Assembly: GCA_001464715.1 (NCBI GenBank)
Contig: LNDT01000007.1
Location: 1-51,647, forward strand
Length of the DNA: 51,647 bases
Direction: 5' to 3'
Source of the DNA: Bdellovibrionales bacterium Ga0074137
GTDB taxonomy: Bacteria > Bdellovibrionota > Bdellovibrionia > Bdellovibrionales > JAMPXM01
Made by a program: the position numbers and the translations under genes. This document shows, one piece after another, positions 42,482 to 51,543 of this stretch (position 1 is the stretch's first letter; each line of letters begins with the position of its first letter). The notes beneath the pieces were generated by a model, which had not been told where the DNA came from, did no database searches, and saw only the letters and a list, made by a program, of their open reading frames with translations.

Positions 42482-43354
42482 CGAAACAAGAGCGAGACTT
42501 AAAAGCACAAGGCCTGCACCAAACCATTGCAGCACAGACATTCTGTCGCCAAGAACAAGAACGCCTAAGGCCACACCAGTTATCGGTTCGGCCATCGAAA
42601 GCAAAGACGCTTCCCAGCTTTTAACTTTCGAAAGACCTGATAGAAAAAGCCACATCGCTAGTACGGAGCAAAAAAACGCGATCAGCAAAATCTCAAGCCA
42701 CCCGCGGCTCAAAATACCGATCGTGCGGTCGATCGAACTGTAACTACCAAAAAATAGTACAGTACCTGCGCCCAGCTGAATCCAAAATGTCGATGCCATG
42801 GCATTAACGTTCTGCAACCAACGTGACGAAACTAAAATGTAGATGGTATAGAAAACGGCAGCGAGCAAACCGAAAATAAGACCGATCGGTTGACCGACTT
42901 GAAAGTCCGTCCACACAAGACACATCAATCCGCCAAAGGCCATCGGAAGGGCTGGTAACTTTGCCATAGGAATTCGATCTCTAAAAAAGACAACGCCGCC
43001 GGCAGCGACTAAAACCGGATAGGTGTACAAAAGTATCACCGTCATGGAAGCGGATATTCGCTCAAGAGCCAGAAAATAAAATCCCGAGAAAACCGCATAG
43101 CCGACAATTCCAAGCATCAAGCAAAGGGGCACTGTTTTCCGACCCAGCCAGAGGGCGCTAGAAGATCTTTCTTTAAAGACGACAATGGTCCCCATCATGA
43201 CGCTTGCGATAAGGTATCTGAAGGCAAGAAATTCAGCCGGCGTGATGTCTTTTTCGAACGCGCGTTTTCCAAAAAGACCAAGAAATCCAAAAAACAGTCC
43301 ACTCAGCAAAATTTCAACAATACCCAAGGTTCGAACGTTCATTGAAAGACTCAC
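42404..43354 (-). CDS. EamA/DMT-family permease
   Basis: A 316-residue inner-membrane protein with ten hydrophobic segments in two five-helix repeats, the drug/metabolite transporter layout (EILLSGLFFGFLGLFGKRAF; later ASLLSMAEPITGVALGVLVL). The motif LSMAEPITGVALG in the second repeat is typical of EamA. Members usually export amino acids or metabolites. It starts at GTG 43354, overlapping the upstream stop by four bases (GTGA); an ATG four codons later is an alternative. The last 78 bases, coding the C-terminal tail, overlap the convergent M20 peptidase gene. Confidence 0.9.
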   Translation of the reverse strand: MSLSMNVRTLGIVEILLSGLFFGFLGLFGKRAFEKDITPAEFLAFRYLIASVMMGTIVVFKERSSSALWLGRKTVPLCLMLGIVGYAVFSGFYFLALERISASMTVILLYTYPVLVAAGGVVFFRDRIPMAKLPALPMAFGGLMCLVWTDFQVGQPIGLIFGLLAAVFYTIYILVSSRWLQNVNAMASTFWIQLGAGTVLFFGSYSSIDRTIGILSRGWLEILLIAFFCSVLAMWLFLSGLSKVKSWEASLLSMAEPITGVALGVLVLGDRMSVLQWFGAGLVLLSLALVSLPQRGDQGGIPFGQRLRARLKRREF

Positions 43355-43839
43355 AGGTGGTTGGGATCAAATCGCGAGGGAGCACGCTTCATTCGGACCA
43401 TTTTCGTACGCGCCGTCTTTTGCCGCACGGTCTTATAGCGAACCAAATTCTGGTGCAGTTTTTTTTCCACTTTTGGCACGATCGTCACGATCGCTTGAGT
43501 GTGGGTTCTGCGTTTTAAATGTTCGGCCGTTAGGACTTTTTTTAGCCGCGCCTCACGTGGAGCCGGTTCAAGGGACGCATCGCCACGAAAAACGTCGGGC
43601 CGGGCCGAAGGCGTCGGAGTTCTGACCATCTCTAAGATGCGAATCGGTTTAAAGAAATAACGGTACGCTCCCCAAAGAACGATCGCCACGACGAAAACCG
43701 GGACCCCTCTCAAGAACTGAAGGTTTGGATCCCGAATTAAGAACTTTTGAACAATCGTCAGACCCACGGTCACAACGATCACAAACTTCCAGAATCCAAT
43801 CGGAGATTCGCCAATTTTTGACATAGCCCATAACCCCAT
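43351..43839 (-). CDS. Small membrane protein with basic tail
   Basis: A 162-residue protein with two hydrophobic segments (FWKFVIVVTVGLTIVQKFL and FLRGVPVFVVAIVLWGAYRY) and a cytosolic C-terminal half rich in Arg and Lys (RYKTVRQKTARTKMVRMKRA). No family recognised. The start at 43839 has GTGAAGAA just upstream; a second ATG at 43824 is possible. It is coupled to the EamA gene by a four-base overlap and is divergent from the MoxR gene with only a 10-base gap between start codons. The two promoters must therefore lie within or overlap the neighbouring coding sequences. Confidence 0.68.
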   Translation of the reverse strand: MGLWAMSKIGESPIGFWKFVIVVTVGLTIVQKFLIRDPNLQFLRGVPVFVVAIVLWGAYRYFFKPIRILEMVRTPTPSARPDVFRGDASLEPAPREARLKKVLTAEHLKRRTHTQAIVTIVPKVEKKLHQNLVRYKTVRQKTARTKMVRMKRAPSRFDPNHL

Positions 43840-43849
43840 TTCTTCACCT

Positions 43850-44905
43850 ATGTCTCAAGCCGAGATCGTGCGACCCCGACCTTTGGCCATTGAAAAGAGC
43901 GGCCCGTTAACCGATAGAGATTCGATGAAAACCGCGACGCAGATTCACAGCACATTAGCCTCCACTCAAAGCTCCACTCAGAACATCCTAAAGAGCTTCG
44001 TCAGCCGAGCTTCGCAGATTGTCTTTGGAAAAGAACGAGAGATACAGCTGGCGCTCACGTGTCTTCTTGCAAGAGGACATCTGCTTGTTGAGGACGTCCC
44101 CGGCGTCGGAAAAACGACACTGGTGAAAACGTTGGCTCACCTTCTCAATTTACCTCTCACAAGAGTTCAGTTTACCAATGATCTTCTTCCTGGAGATCTG
44201 CTTGGAGGCCGCGTTTATGATCAACGGGCCGGAATCTTTTCTGTTGTGAAAGGCCCCCTCTTTTCGCCGTTCATCTTGGCCGACGAACTCAATCGGGCGA
44301 CGCCCAAGACACAATCGGCCTGCCTCCAGGCGATGGAAGAGCGACAGATCTCAATCGATGGTGAAACTTTCTCGCTTCCCGAGCCGTTCTTTGTGATCGC
44401 AACTCAGAATCCACGCCAACAAATCGGAACTTACCCACTCCCAGAATCACAGCTCGATCGATTTCTGATGCGCATAGGCCTTGGATATCCAGATCGTCAA
44501 TCGGAACAAAGACTTCTCAAAGAGGGTATTTCGGCCGGAGGTCCCGCTGACCGCATCGCCAATCTTGAACCCGTCTTCGATGCCGCATCACTCATTTATC
44601 ACCAAAATGCTGTCGAAGCCGTTCATCTTTCGGATGCGCTGGTGGAGTACATTCAAGCCATTGCAGCGAAGACGCGCGAAACCGGTATTTCGGGAGAAGG
44701 TCTTTCCCCGCGCGGTGCACTTGCACTGGCTCGAGCCGCACGTGCCTGGGCCTACCTTCAAGGGCGAACCATGACTTTGCCAGAGGATGTCCAAGCCGTC
44801 TCTGTCTCCGTCCTTTCACATCGTCTCAATCCCACGGAAGATCCCACCGGCGAAACGGGACGGCGAAAGGCCGAAGATGTCTTGGCTCAAGTCAAGGCTG
44901 TCTAA
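43850..44905 (+). CDS. MoxR-family AAA+ ATPase
   Basis: A 351-residue chaperone-like ATPase. Walker A is DVPGVGKTTL (about 82-91), Walker B FILADEL (141-147, Asp145-Glu146), sensor 1 IATQNP, and the Arg-finger region LPESQLDRFLMRIGLGYP. The MoxR C-terminal lid follows (GLSPRGALALARAARAWA). MoxR proteins assist maturation of partner proteins. Here it leads a moxR-DUF58-transglutaminase operon that is conserved in many bacteria. The first 45 residues are extra relative to the core; an internal ATG at 43925 is a possible true start, and neither start has a strong ribosome-binding site. Confidence 0.92.
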   Translation: MSQAEIVRPRPLAIEKSGPLTDRDSMKTATQIHSTLASTQSSTQNILKSFVSRASQIVFGKEREIQLALTCLLARGHLLVEDVPGVGKTTLVKTLAHLLNLPLTRVQFTNDLLPGDLLGGRVYDQRAGIFSVVKGPLFSPFILADELNRATPKTQSACLQAMEERQISIDGETFSLPEPFFVIATQNPRQQIGTYPLPESQLDRFLMRIGLGYPDRQSEQRLLKEGISAGGPADRIANLEPVFDAASLIYHQNAVEAVHLSDALVEYIQAIAAKTRETGISGEGLSPRGALALARAARAWAYLQGRTMTLPEDVQAVSVSVLSHRLNPTEDPTGETGRRKAEDVLAQVKAV

Positions 44906-45830
44906 AAAAACAAATCGAGATTTCGCGTCCACCTGGGCACGCGACGGGCGCGTCTACATTCTTCCGACCAAGTTCGGAGTGATGTTCACGCTGGGCGCCT
45001 TTTTTATGCTGCTGATTGGTTCGGCGTATGAAAATAATCTGGTGAACCTTCTTGGTTTTTTTATGCTGGCGATCTTGTTCACGGCCATGATTGCCACCCA
45101 CAACAATATTCAAGGGTTGGTCATTTCACGCGTCGAAGCCACACATGGCTTTTCTGGCGAGGAACTTCCCGTATCCATGGTTGTTCACAATAAGACTCGA
45201 AGCTCCAAATCAAATTGTGATTTCACAATTAAAGGTTTCGAAAAAATCGCACAGTACGACGCGCGAGCCGTCATCGAGCCCGGTGGCGATGCACGTCTAC
45301 TTGCAAGCTTCAAAGCCGGAGCTCGAGGTCTTCACGAGCTAAGACGATTTGTTCTTTCGACAACCGCGCCGTTTGGCCTCTTTTACGCTTGGCAGTTTCA
45401 ACCCTCCGATGCCATTGCCGTCGTCTATCCCACCCGCACTGGCGACCGTCCCTGGCGCATGGCGGATCGGTCCATCACAGGCGACGTTCATCGCGCCAGC
45501 GGCGCCGAGGATTACAAAGAGCATGTTGCTTACAGCGCTGGCGACAATCTCAATCGTGTCGATTGGAAGGCCTTTGCTCGTGGGCGCGATCTACTCACAA
45601 AAAAATTTGATGAACCCGTCGGCGAAGGATTGATGTTTGAGTATCACCGAATTTCTGAAACCGACCCAGAAATTCGACTTCAGCAAATGGCCAAATGGAT
45701 CGACCTTGCGGTGAGCCGCGGTCAAGTCTTCACATTGACTTTGCCCTCTAAAAAACTTGGGCCCGACCAGGGTCTCGCATTTGCTCATCGCGCATGGACT
45801 GAACTCGCAAAGTACGAGGAAAAAATCTGA
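44877..45830 (+). CDS. DUF58-domain membrane protein
   Basis: A 317-residue protein from ATG 44877, overlapping the moxR 3' end by 29 bases; the frame is open further upstream inside moxR. Two hydrophobic segments lie near the N-terminus (FGVMFTLGAFFMLLIGSAY, LVNLLGFFMLAILFTAMIA). A beta-rich periplasmic or cytosolic domain follows, then the DUF58 hallmark block (GAEDYKEHVAYSAGDNLNRV, DWKAFAR). DUF58 proteins always travel with MoxR and are thought to be part of an envelope complex resembling VWA proteins. Its stop overlaps the next start by one base. Confidence 0.9.
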   Translation: MSWLKSRLSKKTNRDFASTWARDGRVYILPTKFGVMFTLGAFFMLLIGSAYENNLVNLLGFFMLAILFTAMIATHNNIQGLVISRVEATHGFSGEELPVSMVVHNKTRSSKSNCDFTIKGFEKIAQYDARAVIEPGGDARLLASFKAGARGLHELRRFVLSTTAPFGLFYAWQFQPSDAIAVVYPTRTGDRPWRMADRSITGDVHRASGAEDYKEHVAYSAGDNLNRVDWKAFARGRDLLTKKFDEPVGEGLMFEYHRISETDPEIRLQQMAKWIDLAVSRGQVFTLTLPSKKLGPDQGLAFAHRAWTELAKYEEKI

Positions 45831-47932
45831 TGTCACTGCAAACACGCTCTGACATGGAACTTTGGGATCGTCCCTTTCAGACTCAGCTGATCGCGGTCTT
45901 ATTGGTAAACGTCTTAGCGCACGCACCCTACGTTCCCCTTTGGATCCTAACAGCCAGCGTGATCGCTCTTCTTTACAAACTTGGCCACCTTTATTTGGGT
46001 TGGAAACTTCCAAAAAAATACGTGCTTTACTCGATCGGTACAGTTATCGGCGCAGCAATTATTTTCGAATTTAAAACAATGCTTGGGCACGAAGCAGCGA
46101 CGCCGGCCCTTGTTTTTTTGGCCTCATTGAAACTTCTTGAAACCAATCGTGATCGCGACGCGAAGTTCATCATTCTCACAAGCTACTTTCTCCTCATGGC
46201 GCACCTTCTCCACTCGCAGTCCTTAGCCTCAACATTTTTTATGGCCTTCGATGTTGCTCTGATTACAATTTTAATGTTTCAGCTGCACCGATCGGATCGA
46301 CGGATCAATTCCGCCTCACTCAGACCGGTGGTTCGCCTTTTGATTTTTACAATTCCGATCTGGCTCTGTCTGTTCGTCATCTTCCCACGCTTCACAGTAA
46401 AACTCTTTAGGTCCAATCAACCCGCCCAAGCCACGGGCTTCAACGAAGGTCTCGATCCGGGAAGCGTTTCAAGCCTCGCTCAATCCAACGAAGTCGCTTT
46501 TCGAGCGACGTTTCTTAGCGGCCCACGTCGAAGTCCCGAAGATCTCTACTGGCGAGGGGCTGCACTTTACGATCATGATCAGTTGGCGTGGAAAGCGACC
46601 GAAGAAGATGAAGTTCGAGCCGCAGGTCGACCTCTAAGAACATTGACCGCGCCGAGTCCAGAGTCGCCGTCGCTCATGACTTACAAAGTGGTTGTTGAGC
46701 CTGGTTTTGGACGCGCACTTTTCACACTTCCAACGGTCGTCGATTTTCAACCAGGTCGCGGGCTTGAATTTCTAAGACCTTACGTCACGGCCACTAAAAA
46801 CATTCGTTTAGCGATCTCAAAAACCGAACATGCCGTCTATACCGCATCCTCCGTCGGCGAAACCAATGGCGAACCCGAAATCTCAAGAGTCGACATCAAT
46901 GCTCGGGCGCTCAAAGTGAACGCTTCAACTTCGGCCGCCTACAACCGGCTTGTCGAAAATCTAAAACGAAACTCCACCTCAGTTCATCAAACCCTACGGC
47001 TCATCGATGACTTCTACAGTAAAAATGATTTTCGCTACACGCTTTCTCCCGGGGACTCAAAATCACTGACCGTTGACGACTTCTTATTTCGCACAAGGAA
47101 AGGATTCTGCGAGCACTTTGCGGCCGCCAGCGCAACGCTCCTTCGAAGCGTGGGGCATCCGACTCGTGTCGTTGTCGGATACCAGGGCGGAAAGTGGAAC
47201 GACGTCTCACAGGCTCTGATCGTTAGATCACGCGACGCTCATGCGTGGGTCGAAGTTTGGCACCCTCTCAAATCGCAACCTGGAAAAGGCCGTTGGATCA
47301 CCTATGATCCTACGGCTTCAATTGCACCGCTTCGGCTTCGTCTTGGCGGAGACTTCTTGGACCTTCCCGAGGAGGAGCAGCAAGGTCGCAACGTAGACGA
47401 CGAAAAAATTCTGAGTCGGCTCAGCCAAAATTTGATCCTCCAAATGATCGATCGATCGATGATGATGTGGGACTACGCTCAAATGTCGTGGACTCAATTT
47501 CTGATGAATTACGACCGAAGCGGCCAACGTGAATTTATAAATAAGCTGCTTTTGAAATTGGGACTGGCTTCAAATCCGTGGGTGCTGACGGGACTCGTCG
47601 CTCTTATTTTTGGGATCGGTTTACGTTTGATCTTCTTATGGCAGGCTCGGCGGCCAACGGAAACCGAAGTCCGAAGGGAATGGCTTGCTCTGGAAAAAGA
47701 ATTCCAACGCGTGGGTCTTGTCTCATCAAATTCCGACGGCCCCCTCACTCTTCTCGAGCGTTTGGAAATGCGTCGTGATCGCGACGAAAAAAATTCGGAG
47801 GCACTTCGTAGCGGAATCACCGCTTTCATAAACCTTCAGTATGGGCCGCCGAATCCTGGAGAAAAATCCGAAGACCTTCGACGCTTGCGCCAAGCGCGCC
47901 GCGCCGCCCGCTCACTCCGACCCGAGACTTAA
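45830..47932 (+). CDS. TgpA-like membrane transglutaminase
   Basis: A 700-residue protein. About six hydrophobic segments occupy the first 195 residues (DUF3488 type). A periplasmic transglutaminase-core domain follows, with triad Cys427 (RKGFCEHFAAASATLLRSVG), His471 (RDAHAWVEVW) and Asp493 (WITYDPTA). One more membrane segment at about 580-605 (VLTGLVALIFGIGLRLIFLW) precedes a cytosolic DUF4129-like tail. Members such as TgpA of Pseudomonas have been reported as essential transglutaminases. It completes the moxR-DUF58-tgpA operon, sharing a base with the DUF58 stop. Physiological substrates are not known. Confidence 0.92.
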   Translation: MSLQTRSDMELWDRPFQTQLIAVLLVNVLAHAPYVPLWILTASVIALLYKLGHLYLGWKLPKKYVLYSIGTVIGAAIIFEFKTMLGHEAATPALVFLASLKLLETNRDRDAKFIILTSYFLLMAHLLHSQSLASTFFMAFDVALITILMFQLHRSDRRINSASLRPVVRLLIFTIPIWLCLFVIFPRFTVKLFRSNQPAQATGFNEGLDPGSVSSLAQSNEVAFRATFLSGPRRSPEDLYWRGAALYDHDQLAWKATEEDEVRAAGRPLRTLTAPSPESPSLMTYKVVVEPGFGRALFTLPTVVDFQPGRGLEFLRPYVTATKNIRLAISKTEHAVYTASSVGETNGEPEISRVDINARALKVNASTSAAYNRLVENLKRNSTSVHQTLRLIDDFYSKNDFRYTLSPGDSKSLTVDDFLFRTRKGFCEHFAAASATLLRSVGHPTRVVVGYQGGKWNDVSQALIVRSRDAHAWVEVWHPLKSQPGKGRWITYDPTASIAPLRLRLGGDFLDLPEEEQQGRNVDDEKILSRLSQNLILQMIDRSMMMWDYAQMSWTQFLMNYDRSGQREFINKLLLKLGLASNPWVLTGLVALIFGIGLRLIFLWQARRPTETEVRREWLALEKEFQRVGLVSSNSDGPLTLLERLEMRRDRDEKNSEALRSGITAFINLQYGPPNPGEKSEDLRRLRQARRAARSLRPET

Positions 47933-47967
47933 GGCCTGCTGGCATTTGCCTTGCTGAAAACCGAAAT

Positions 47968-48198
47968 ATGAATAGCTCAATCCGCTCCATCAAACCGAAG
48001 TCTCTCAATCGACGCCAATCACGCTATCGCCATGAACACGAAACGTGTGTGCTTTGCAGCGCCGAACTTGTTCTCAAGTTTGAAAATGTTCCTAGCCAGA
48101 ATGGCAGCACCGGCAGCGGCCCTGCCGTCGTGCGCGAAGTGGCCGAATGCCTCACCTGCCGCGTTCGCGCGCGCTCGACAGATCATTCGGTTCAGTAA
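47968..48198 (+). CDS. Small putative zinc-ribbon protein
   Basis: A 76-residue basic protein beginning 35 bases after the transglutaminase stop. Two Cys pairs, CVLCSAELVLKF and ECLTCRVRAR, about 30 residues apart form a CxxC...CxxC set that could bind zinc. The Arg-rich N-terminus (IKPKSLNRRQSRYRHEH) may contact nucleic acid. No family recognised, and the ribosome-binding site is weak. The Cys spacing and position in the gene order favour a real gene. It converges on the acyl-CoA dehydrogenase gene with a 26-base gap. Confidence 0.6.
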   Translation: MNSSIRSIKPKSLNRRQSRYRHEHETCVLCSAELVLKFENVPSQNGSTGSGPAVVREVAECLTCRVRARSTDHSVQ

Positions 48199-48224
48199 TT
48201 CAAACTCAGATGATTTTGCGTGAA

Positions 48225-49949
48225 CTAAAAAGATGCCAGCGCCAGTTTTTTGACAGACGCCAAATCCATGGCTCCAATATCATCTTCTAGCGCAATCCAC
48301 TCGCCGATCAGACCAATGAATCTTGACGCCGCTAAGCCCGAGAGCTCGTCCGTCACAGCGCGTTCAAGGAGCAAAACCCCTGCGACTGTTTCCGCCAAGG
48401 CCAATGCGAACTCGCGCGCCGATGTCGCTTGTAGGTCCACCGAAACCGTCGCTTTTTTTCGAGCGTGATGTGCCAATGCGGAAATTCGACGCTCGATGCG
48501 AGCTTTCGGAAGTGATGACGGGACACCTTTCATCCGATTTAATAGATCCGCAATCAGCGGCTGAAGCGCATTGTTTTTTCCAATGGCACGAAGAGCATCC
48601 AACGACAGAACATTCGTCGTCCCCTCCCAAATTGGGAACACTTGAGCGTCACGAAGCAAACGCGCGACTCCAGTGTTCTCAATATAGCCGGCTCCACCAA
48701 AAGACTCGATCGTTTCACTGGCATTCGAAATCGCTTCTTTTGCCGTGTAGAGTTTCACAAGAGGCGTAAGAATGCGAAGCTGAGCCACTTCATCCTTGGA
48801 CGCCTGCCCACACTCTTCTTTGCCCAAAAGTTCAATCGCATGAAACACAAGTTCCGTCGCGGCGGCCGCGCGCGACCGAACGCTTGCCATCGTTTCGGCG
48901 TGAAGCGGCTGATCCGCAATCAATCGTCCAAACGCACGGCGCTCAAGAGAGTAAGCCGTCGACATCTGAAGACCCCGAGCCATAGCTCCAATGCAGCAAA
49001 CCGAATTATAAAGTCTGGTGACATTTAAAAGGCTCGCTGTCTTTTTTATTCCTTCACCGGGTGCACCGATCATCACTCCGACGGCACCATTCAAAGTCAT
49101 TTCAGCCGTCGGCAAAGCTTTCGTCCCAAGTTTGTCTTTCAATCGATTCACTTGAAGACCCTGAAGTTTCCCGCGCGAATCTCTTAGCTCGACTTGAAAA
49201 AGTGCAAGACCCGATCCTTTTTCTTCTTCAGTGTCCGAACTCACCTGATTACTTGTTTGGGTGCTTTGCTCGACGCGCGCTAAGACCAGTGCGGTTTGCG
49301 AGGTTGTTGCTGAGGTGAACCACTTGTCTCCATAAAGACGCCAAGCACCGGCCTCAAAGCGCGCGACCACCGCCGTTTGAGAAACGTCCGAGCCGCCGGC
49401 TCGTTCCGTCATCCACTGCCCGGCTGTCCAAAACTCATCAGGATCTCGCGACGTGAGTTTTTTAAAAACTCCGGCTTTCATTTCTGGAGTGCCATGAAGT
49501 TCAATGACACGCGCGGCCCCATCCGTCATGGCCAGCGGGCAAGTGTAAAATGCAGACGCCGGGTGAAACAGCGCAAGCTTCGCAAATTGAAGAATTCGCG
49601 ACTGCGCTCCGTACTTTCGTTCGTAACCGGTCGCTACAAGTCCCTCTCGAGCTGCGAATTGGTCGAGCTCTTTCCAGGCGGTCGACATTTGAATCTCATC
49701 AATTCTTCGACCCCACGGATCAAATGAAACTAAACTCGGAATTTCGCGCTCGGCTTTTTGTCCTAAACTTTCAACGGAATCGAGCAGTGTTTGTGCAAAG
49801 GCCTGCAACTCTTCTGAAAAAACCAGCCACTGCTCGTCGCTGACGCGCGCCCTAACGGCGCGTCGAAGAGCTCCGCTCGCTGCCCACGAATTTGGCAGCT
49901 CTGGAGCAGACTGATAGAAGGGACTTTTAAACGATTTCTCATCAGACAT
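48225..49949 (-). CDS. Acyl-CoA dehydrogenase (AidB-like branch)
   Basis: A 574-residue flavoenzyme expected to oxidise acyl-CoA thioesters to enoyl-CoA with FAD in the cytosol. Features: WMTERAGGSDVSQTAVVARF (FAD/substrate-binding block of the AidB-like branch), DKWFTSATTSQTALVLAR, a middle beta domain, and the C-terminal helical domain with ESFGGAGYIENTGVARLLRD and FPIWEGTTNVLSLDALRA. The length exceeds typical short-chain dehydrogenases (about 380), owing to an N-terminal extension and an extra C-terminal helical domain, as in AidB. The exact substrate is not known. The start codon at 49949 leads into a charged N-terminus. Confidence 0.9.
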   Translation of the reverse strand: MSDEKSFKSPFYQSAPELPNSWAASGALRRAVRARVSDEQWLVFSEELQAFAQTLLDSVESLGQKAEREIPSLVSFDPWGRRIDEIQMSTAWKELDQFAAREGLVATGYERKYGAQSRILQFAKLALFHPASAFYTCPLAMTDGAARVIELHGTPEMKAGVFKKLTSRDPDEFWTAGQWMTERAGGSDVSQTAVVARFEAGAWRLYGDKWFTSATTSQTALVLARVEQSTQTSNQVSSDTEEEKGSGLALFQVELRDSRGKLQGLQVNRLKDKLGTKALPTAEMTLNGAVGVMIGAPGEGIKKTASLLNVTRLYNSVCCIGAMARGLQMSTAYSLERRAFGRLIADQPLHAETMASVRSRAAAATELVFHAIELLGKEECGQASKDEVAQLRILTPLVKLYTAKEAISNASETIESFGGAGYIENTGVARLLRDAQVFPIWEGTTNVLSLDALRAIGKNNALQPLIADLLNRMKGVPSSLPKARIERRISALAHHARKKATVSVDLQATSAREFALALAETVAGVLLLERAVTDELSGLAASRFIGLIGEWIALEDDIGAMDLASVKKLALASF

Positions 49950-50064
49950 TTAAAGCTCCCGTGTCGGCCGTTTTCGTTGCTTCTTGCCTTTTAAAACCCA
50001 TTGGACCACTCTCGAATTTCTAAAGTTGAAACCCAATATGACCAAACGAGTCGAGGCTCCCACT

Positions 50065-50739
50065 ATGATTGCAAACTTCGCTCTGCATACAAGCAAAACT
50101 GCAAAGATTTCTGCCACCATCATGGCTGCCGCAATGGCCACGCTAACCGGTGCCGCCACCGCCTTCGCACAGACCACCAAAACTGAAACCAAAGCTGAAA
50201 AAGCAAATGCCGGAACACCTAAATCAGGAGCCTCGAAAATGAATATGGTTACGATCGAAACGTCGCTAGGAAATATCGAAGTTGAACTCAATGCCGAGAA
50301 AGCCCCGATTTCGGTCGCAAACTTCCTCAAGTACGTCGACAAAAAACATTACGACGGCCTGATCTTCCACCGTGTGATCAAGGACTTTATGATCCAAGGC
50401 GGCGGCATGAACGAAAAAATGGAAGAGAAGAAAAACGAAGCTCCCATTAAAAACGAAGCCACTAATGGCTTGAAGAATGATCGCGGAACTTTGGCGATGG
50501 CTCGCACGTCCGTCGTCGACTCTGCGACGTCACAGTTTTTCATCAACACTGTCGACAACGGCTTCCTCAATCACACATCTCCAGACCCACGCGGCTACGG
50601 CTACGCGGTTTTCGGCAAAGTGACTTCGGGCATGGATGTCGTCGATAAAATTCGCGCCGTCCCTACTGGAAGCGCCATGGGAATGGCGGACGTCCCAAAA
50701 ACTCCTGTAGTCATCAAATCGATCACCCGTAAAAAGTAA
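50065..50739 (+). CDS. Exported cyclophilin-type peptidyl-prolyl isomerase
   Basis: A 224-residue protein from ATG 50065, with GAGG eight bases upstream and a signal peptide ending [10 protein letters not shown]; earlier in-frame ATG 50038 is possible. A Lys/Ala/Thr-rich linker precedes the cyclophilin domain (about 62-222): [39 protein letters not shown] (catalytic Arg), [20 protein letters not shown] and [18 protein letters not shown]. This layout is close to the bacterial PpiA/PpiB type. It should catalyse proline isomerisation during folding of exported proteins in the periplasm, which fits the many secreted products of this region. Confidence 0.93.
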   Translation: MIANFALHTSKTAKISATIMAAAMATLTGAATAFAQTTKTETKAEKANAGTPKSGASKMNMVTIETSLGNIEVELNAEKAPISVANFLKYVDKKHYDGLIFHRVIKDFMIQGGGMNEKMEEKKNEAPIKNEATNGLKNDRGTLAMARTSVVDSATSQFFINTVDNGFLNHTSPDPRGYGYAVFGKVTSGMDVVDKIRAVPTGSAMGMADVPKTPVVIKSITRKK

Positions 50740-50762
50740 CTCCAGAAGAAGGGTTCACTTCG

Positions 50763-51458
50763 GTGGAAGCATTTATCGAGCAGACCTTCGGCCAGCTGGC
50801 CTTCCAGCCCTGGGCCGTCTACGGCGCCGTGTGTGGCTTCATGCTACTCAGCGCCTTTGGTCTGCCCATTCCTGAAGAAGTGATTCTTATCAGCGCCGGC
50901 TTTGTCGGCCACATGTCGATCTATCCCGCGCTTCCTCATCCCGAGGGAGCGCACATCGTTAACGTTCACGTCCTCGCCGCGGTCGCATTCTGCGCCGTGA
51001 TGGGTTCTGACTTTCTAATTTATACGCTCGGAAAACATTTTGGCCCTTCGCTCTTTCGGCAAACCTGGTTTCAGAAAATGGTCAGCCCCGAGCGCTTGAT
51101 CAAAGTCCGGGGTTGGATGCAAAAATACGGTTATTGGCCCGTTATTGTATTTCGCTTCACGCCAGGAGTCCGGTTTCCTGGGCACCTGATGTGTGGCGCA
51201 ATGGGACTTTCGCCCTGGAAGTTCCTAGCGGTGGATTCCGTGGCTGCCGCGCTCTCGGTTCCGACACAAATCTACTTCGTCACGTTCTACGGAAAAGAGA
51301 TCCTTCACTACTTTAAGACGGCCAAAATGTTCATCTTCGGCGCCCTCGCCGTGGGGGTCGTCATTTTCCTGTTCCTCAAATGGCGCGAGCGTCAACGTCT
51401 CCGCCTGAACCCACCACCCCCGACCGATATTCTGCCGCCCTCCAAAGATATACTTTAG
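50763..51458 (+). CDS. DedA-family membrane protein
   Basis: A 231-residue inner-membrane protein of the DedA (VTT/SNARE-associated) family. It starts at GTG 50763, with GAAGGG about nine bases upstream, 23 bases after the cyclophilin gene. Key features are LLSAFGLPIPEEVILISAGF, where the acidic pair lies in the re-entrant segment, and VIVFRFTPGVRFPGHLMCGA, with the conserved Arg residues and Gly-rich loop. DedA proteins take part in lipid carrier (undecaprenyl phosphate or phosphatidylethanolamine) translocation and membrane homeostasis. The tail is Pro-rich (LNPPPPTDILPPSKDI). Confidence 0.92.
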   Translation: MEAFIEQTFGQLAFQPWAVYGAVCGFMLLSAFGLPIPEEVILISAGFVGHMSIYPALPHPEGAHIVNVHVLAAVAFCAVMGSDFLIYTLGKHFGPSLFRQTWFQKMVSPERLIKVRGWMQKYGYWPVIVFRFTPGVRFPGHLMCGAMGLSPWKFLAVDSVAAALSVPTQIYFVTFYGKEILHYFKTAKMFIFGALAVGVVIFLFLKWRERQRLRLNPPPPTDILPPSKDIL

Positions 51459-51543
51459 GTCCCGCTCTTCAGCTGAAGTCGAACTGGCGTGAGTGCGCCT
51501 ACGATTTTGGTTCCGGCTTAGGTCTTGCTCTCTCCACGGCTCA

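Noticed and set aside
49950-50342. Minus-strand 130-residue frame opposite the cyclophilin N-terminus
   Set aside because: The plus strand encodes a clear signal peptide and cyclophilin domain; the antisense frame is hydrophobic only because it reads the Ala/Thr-rich region backwards.
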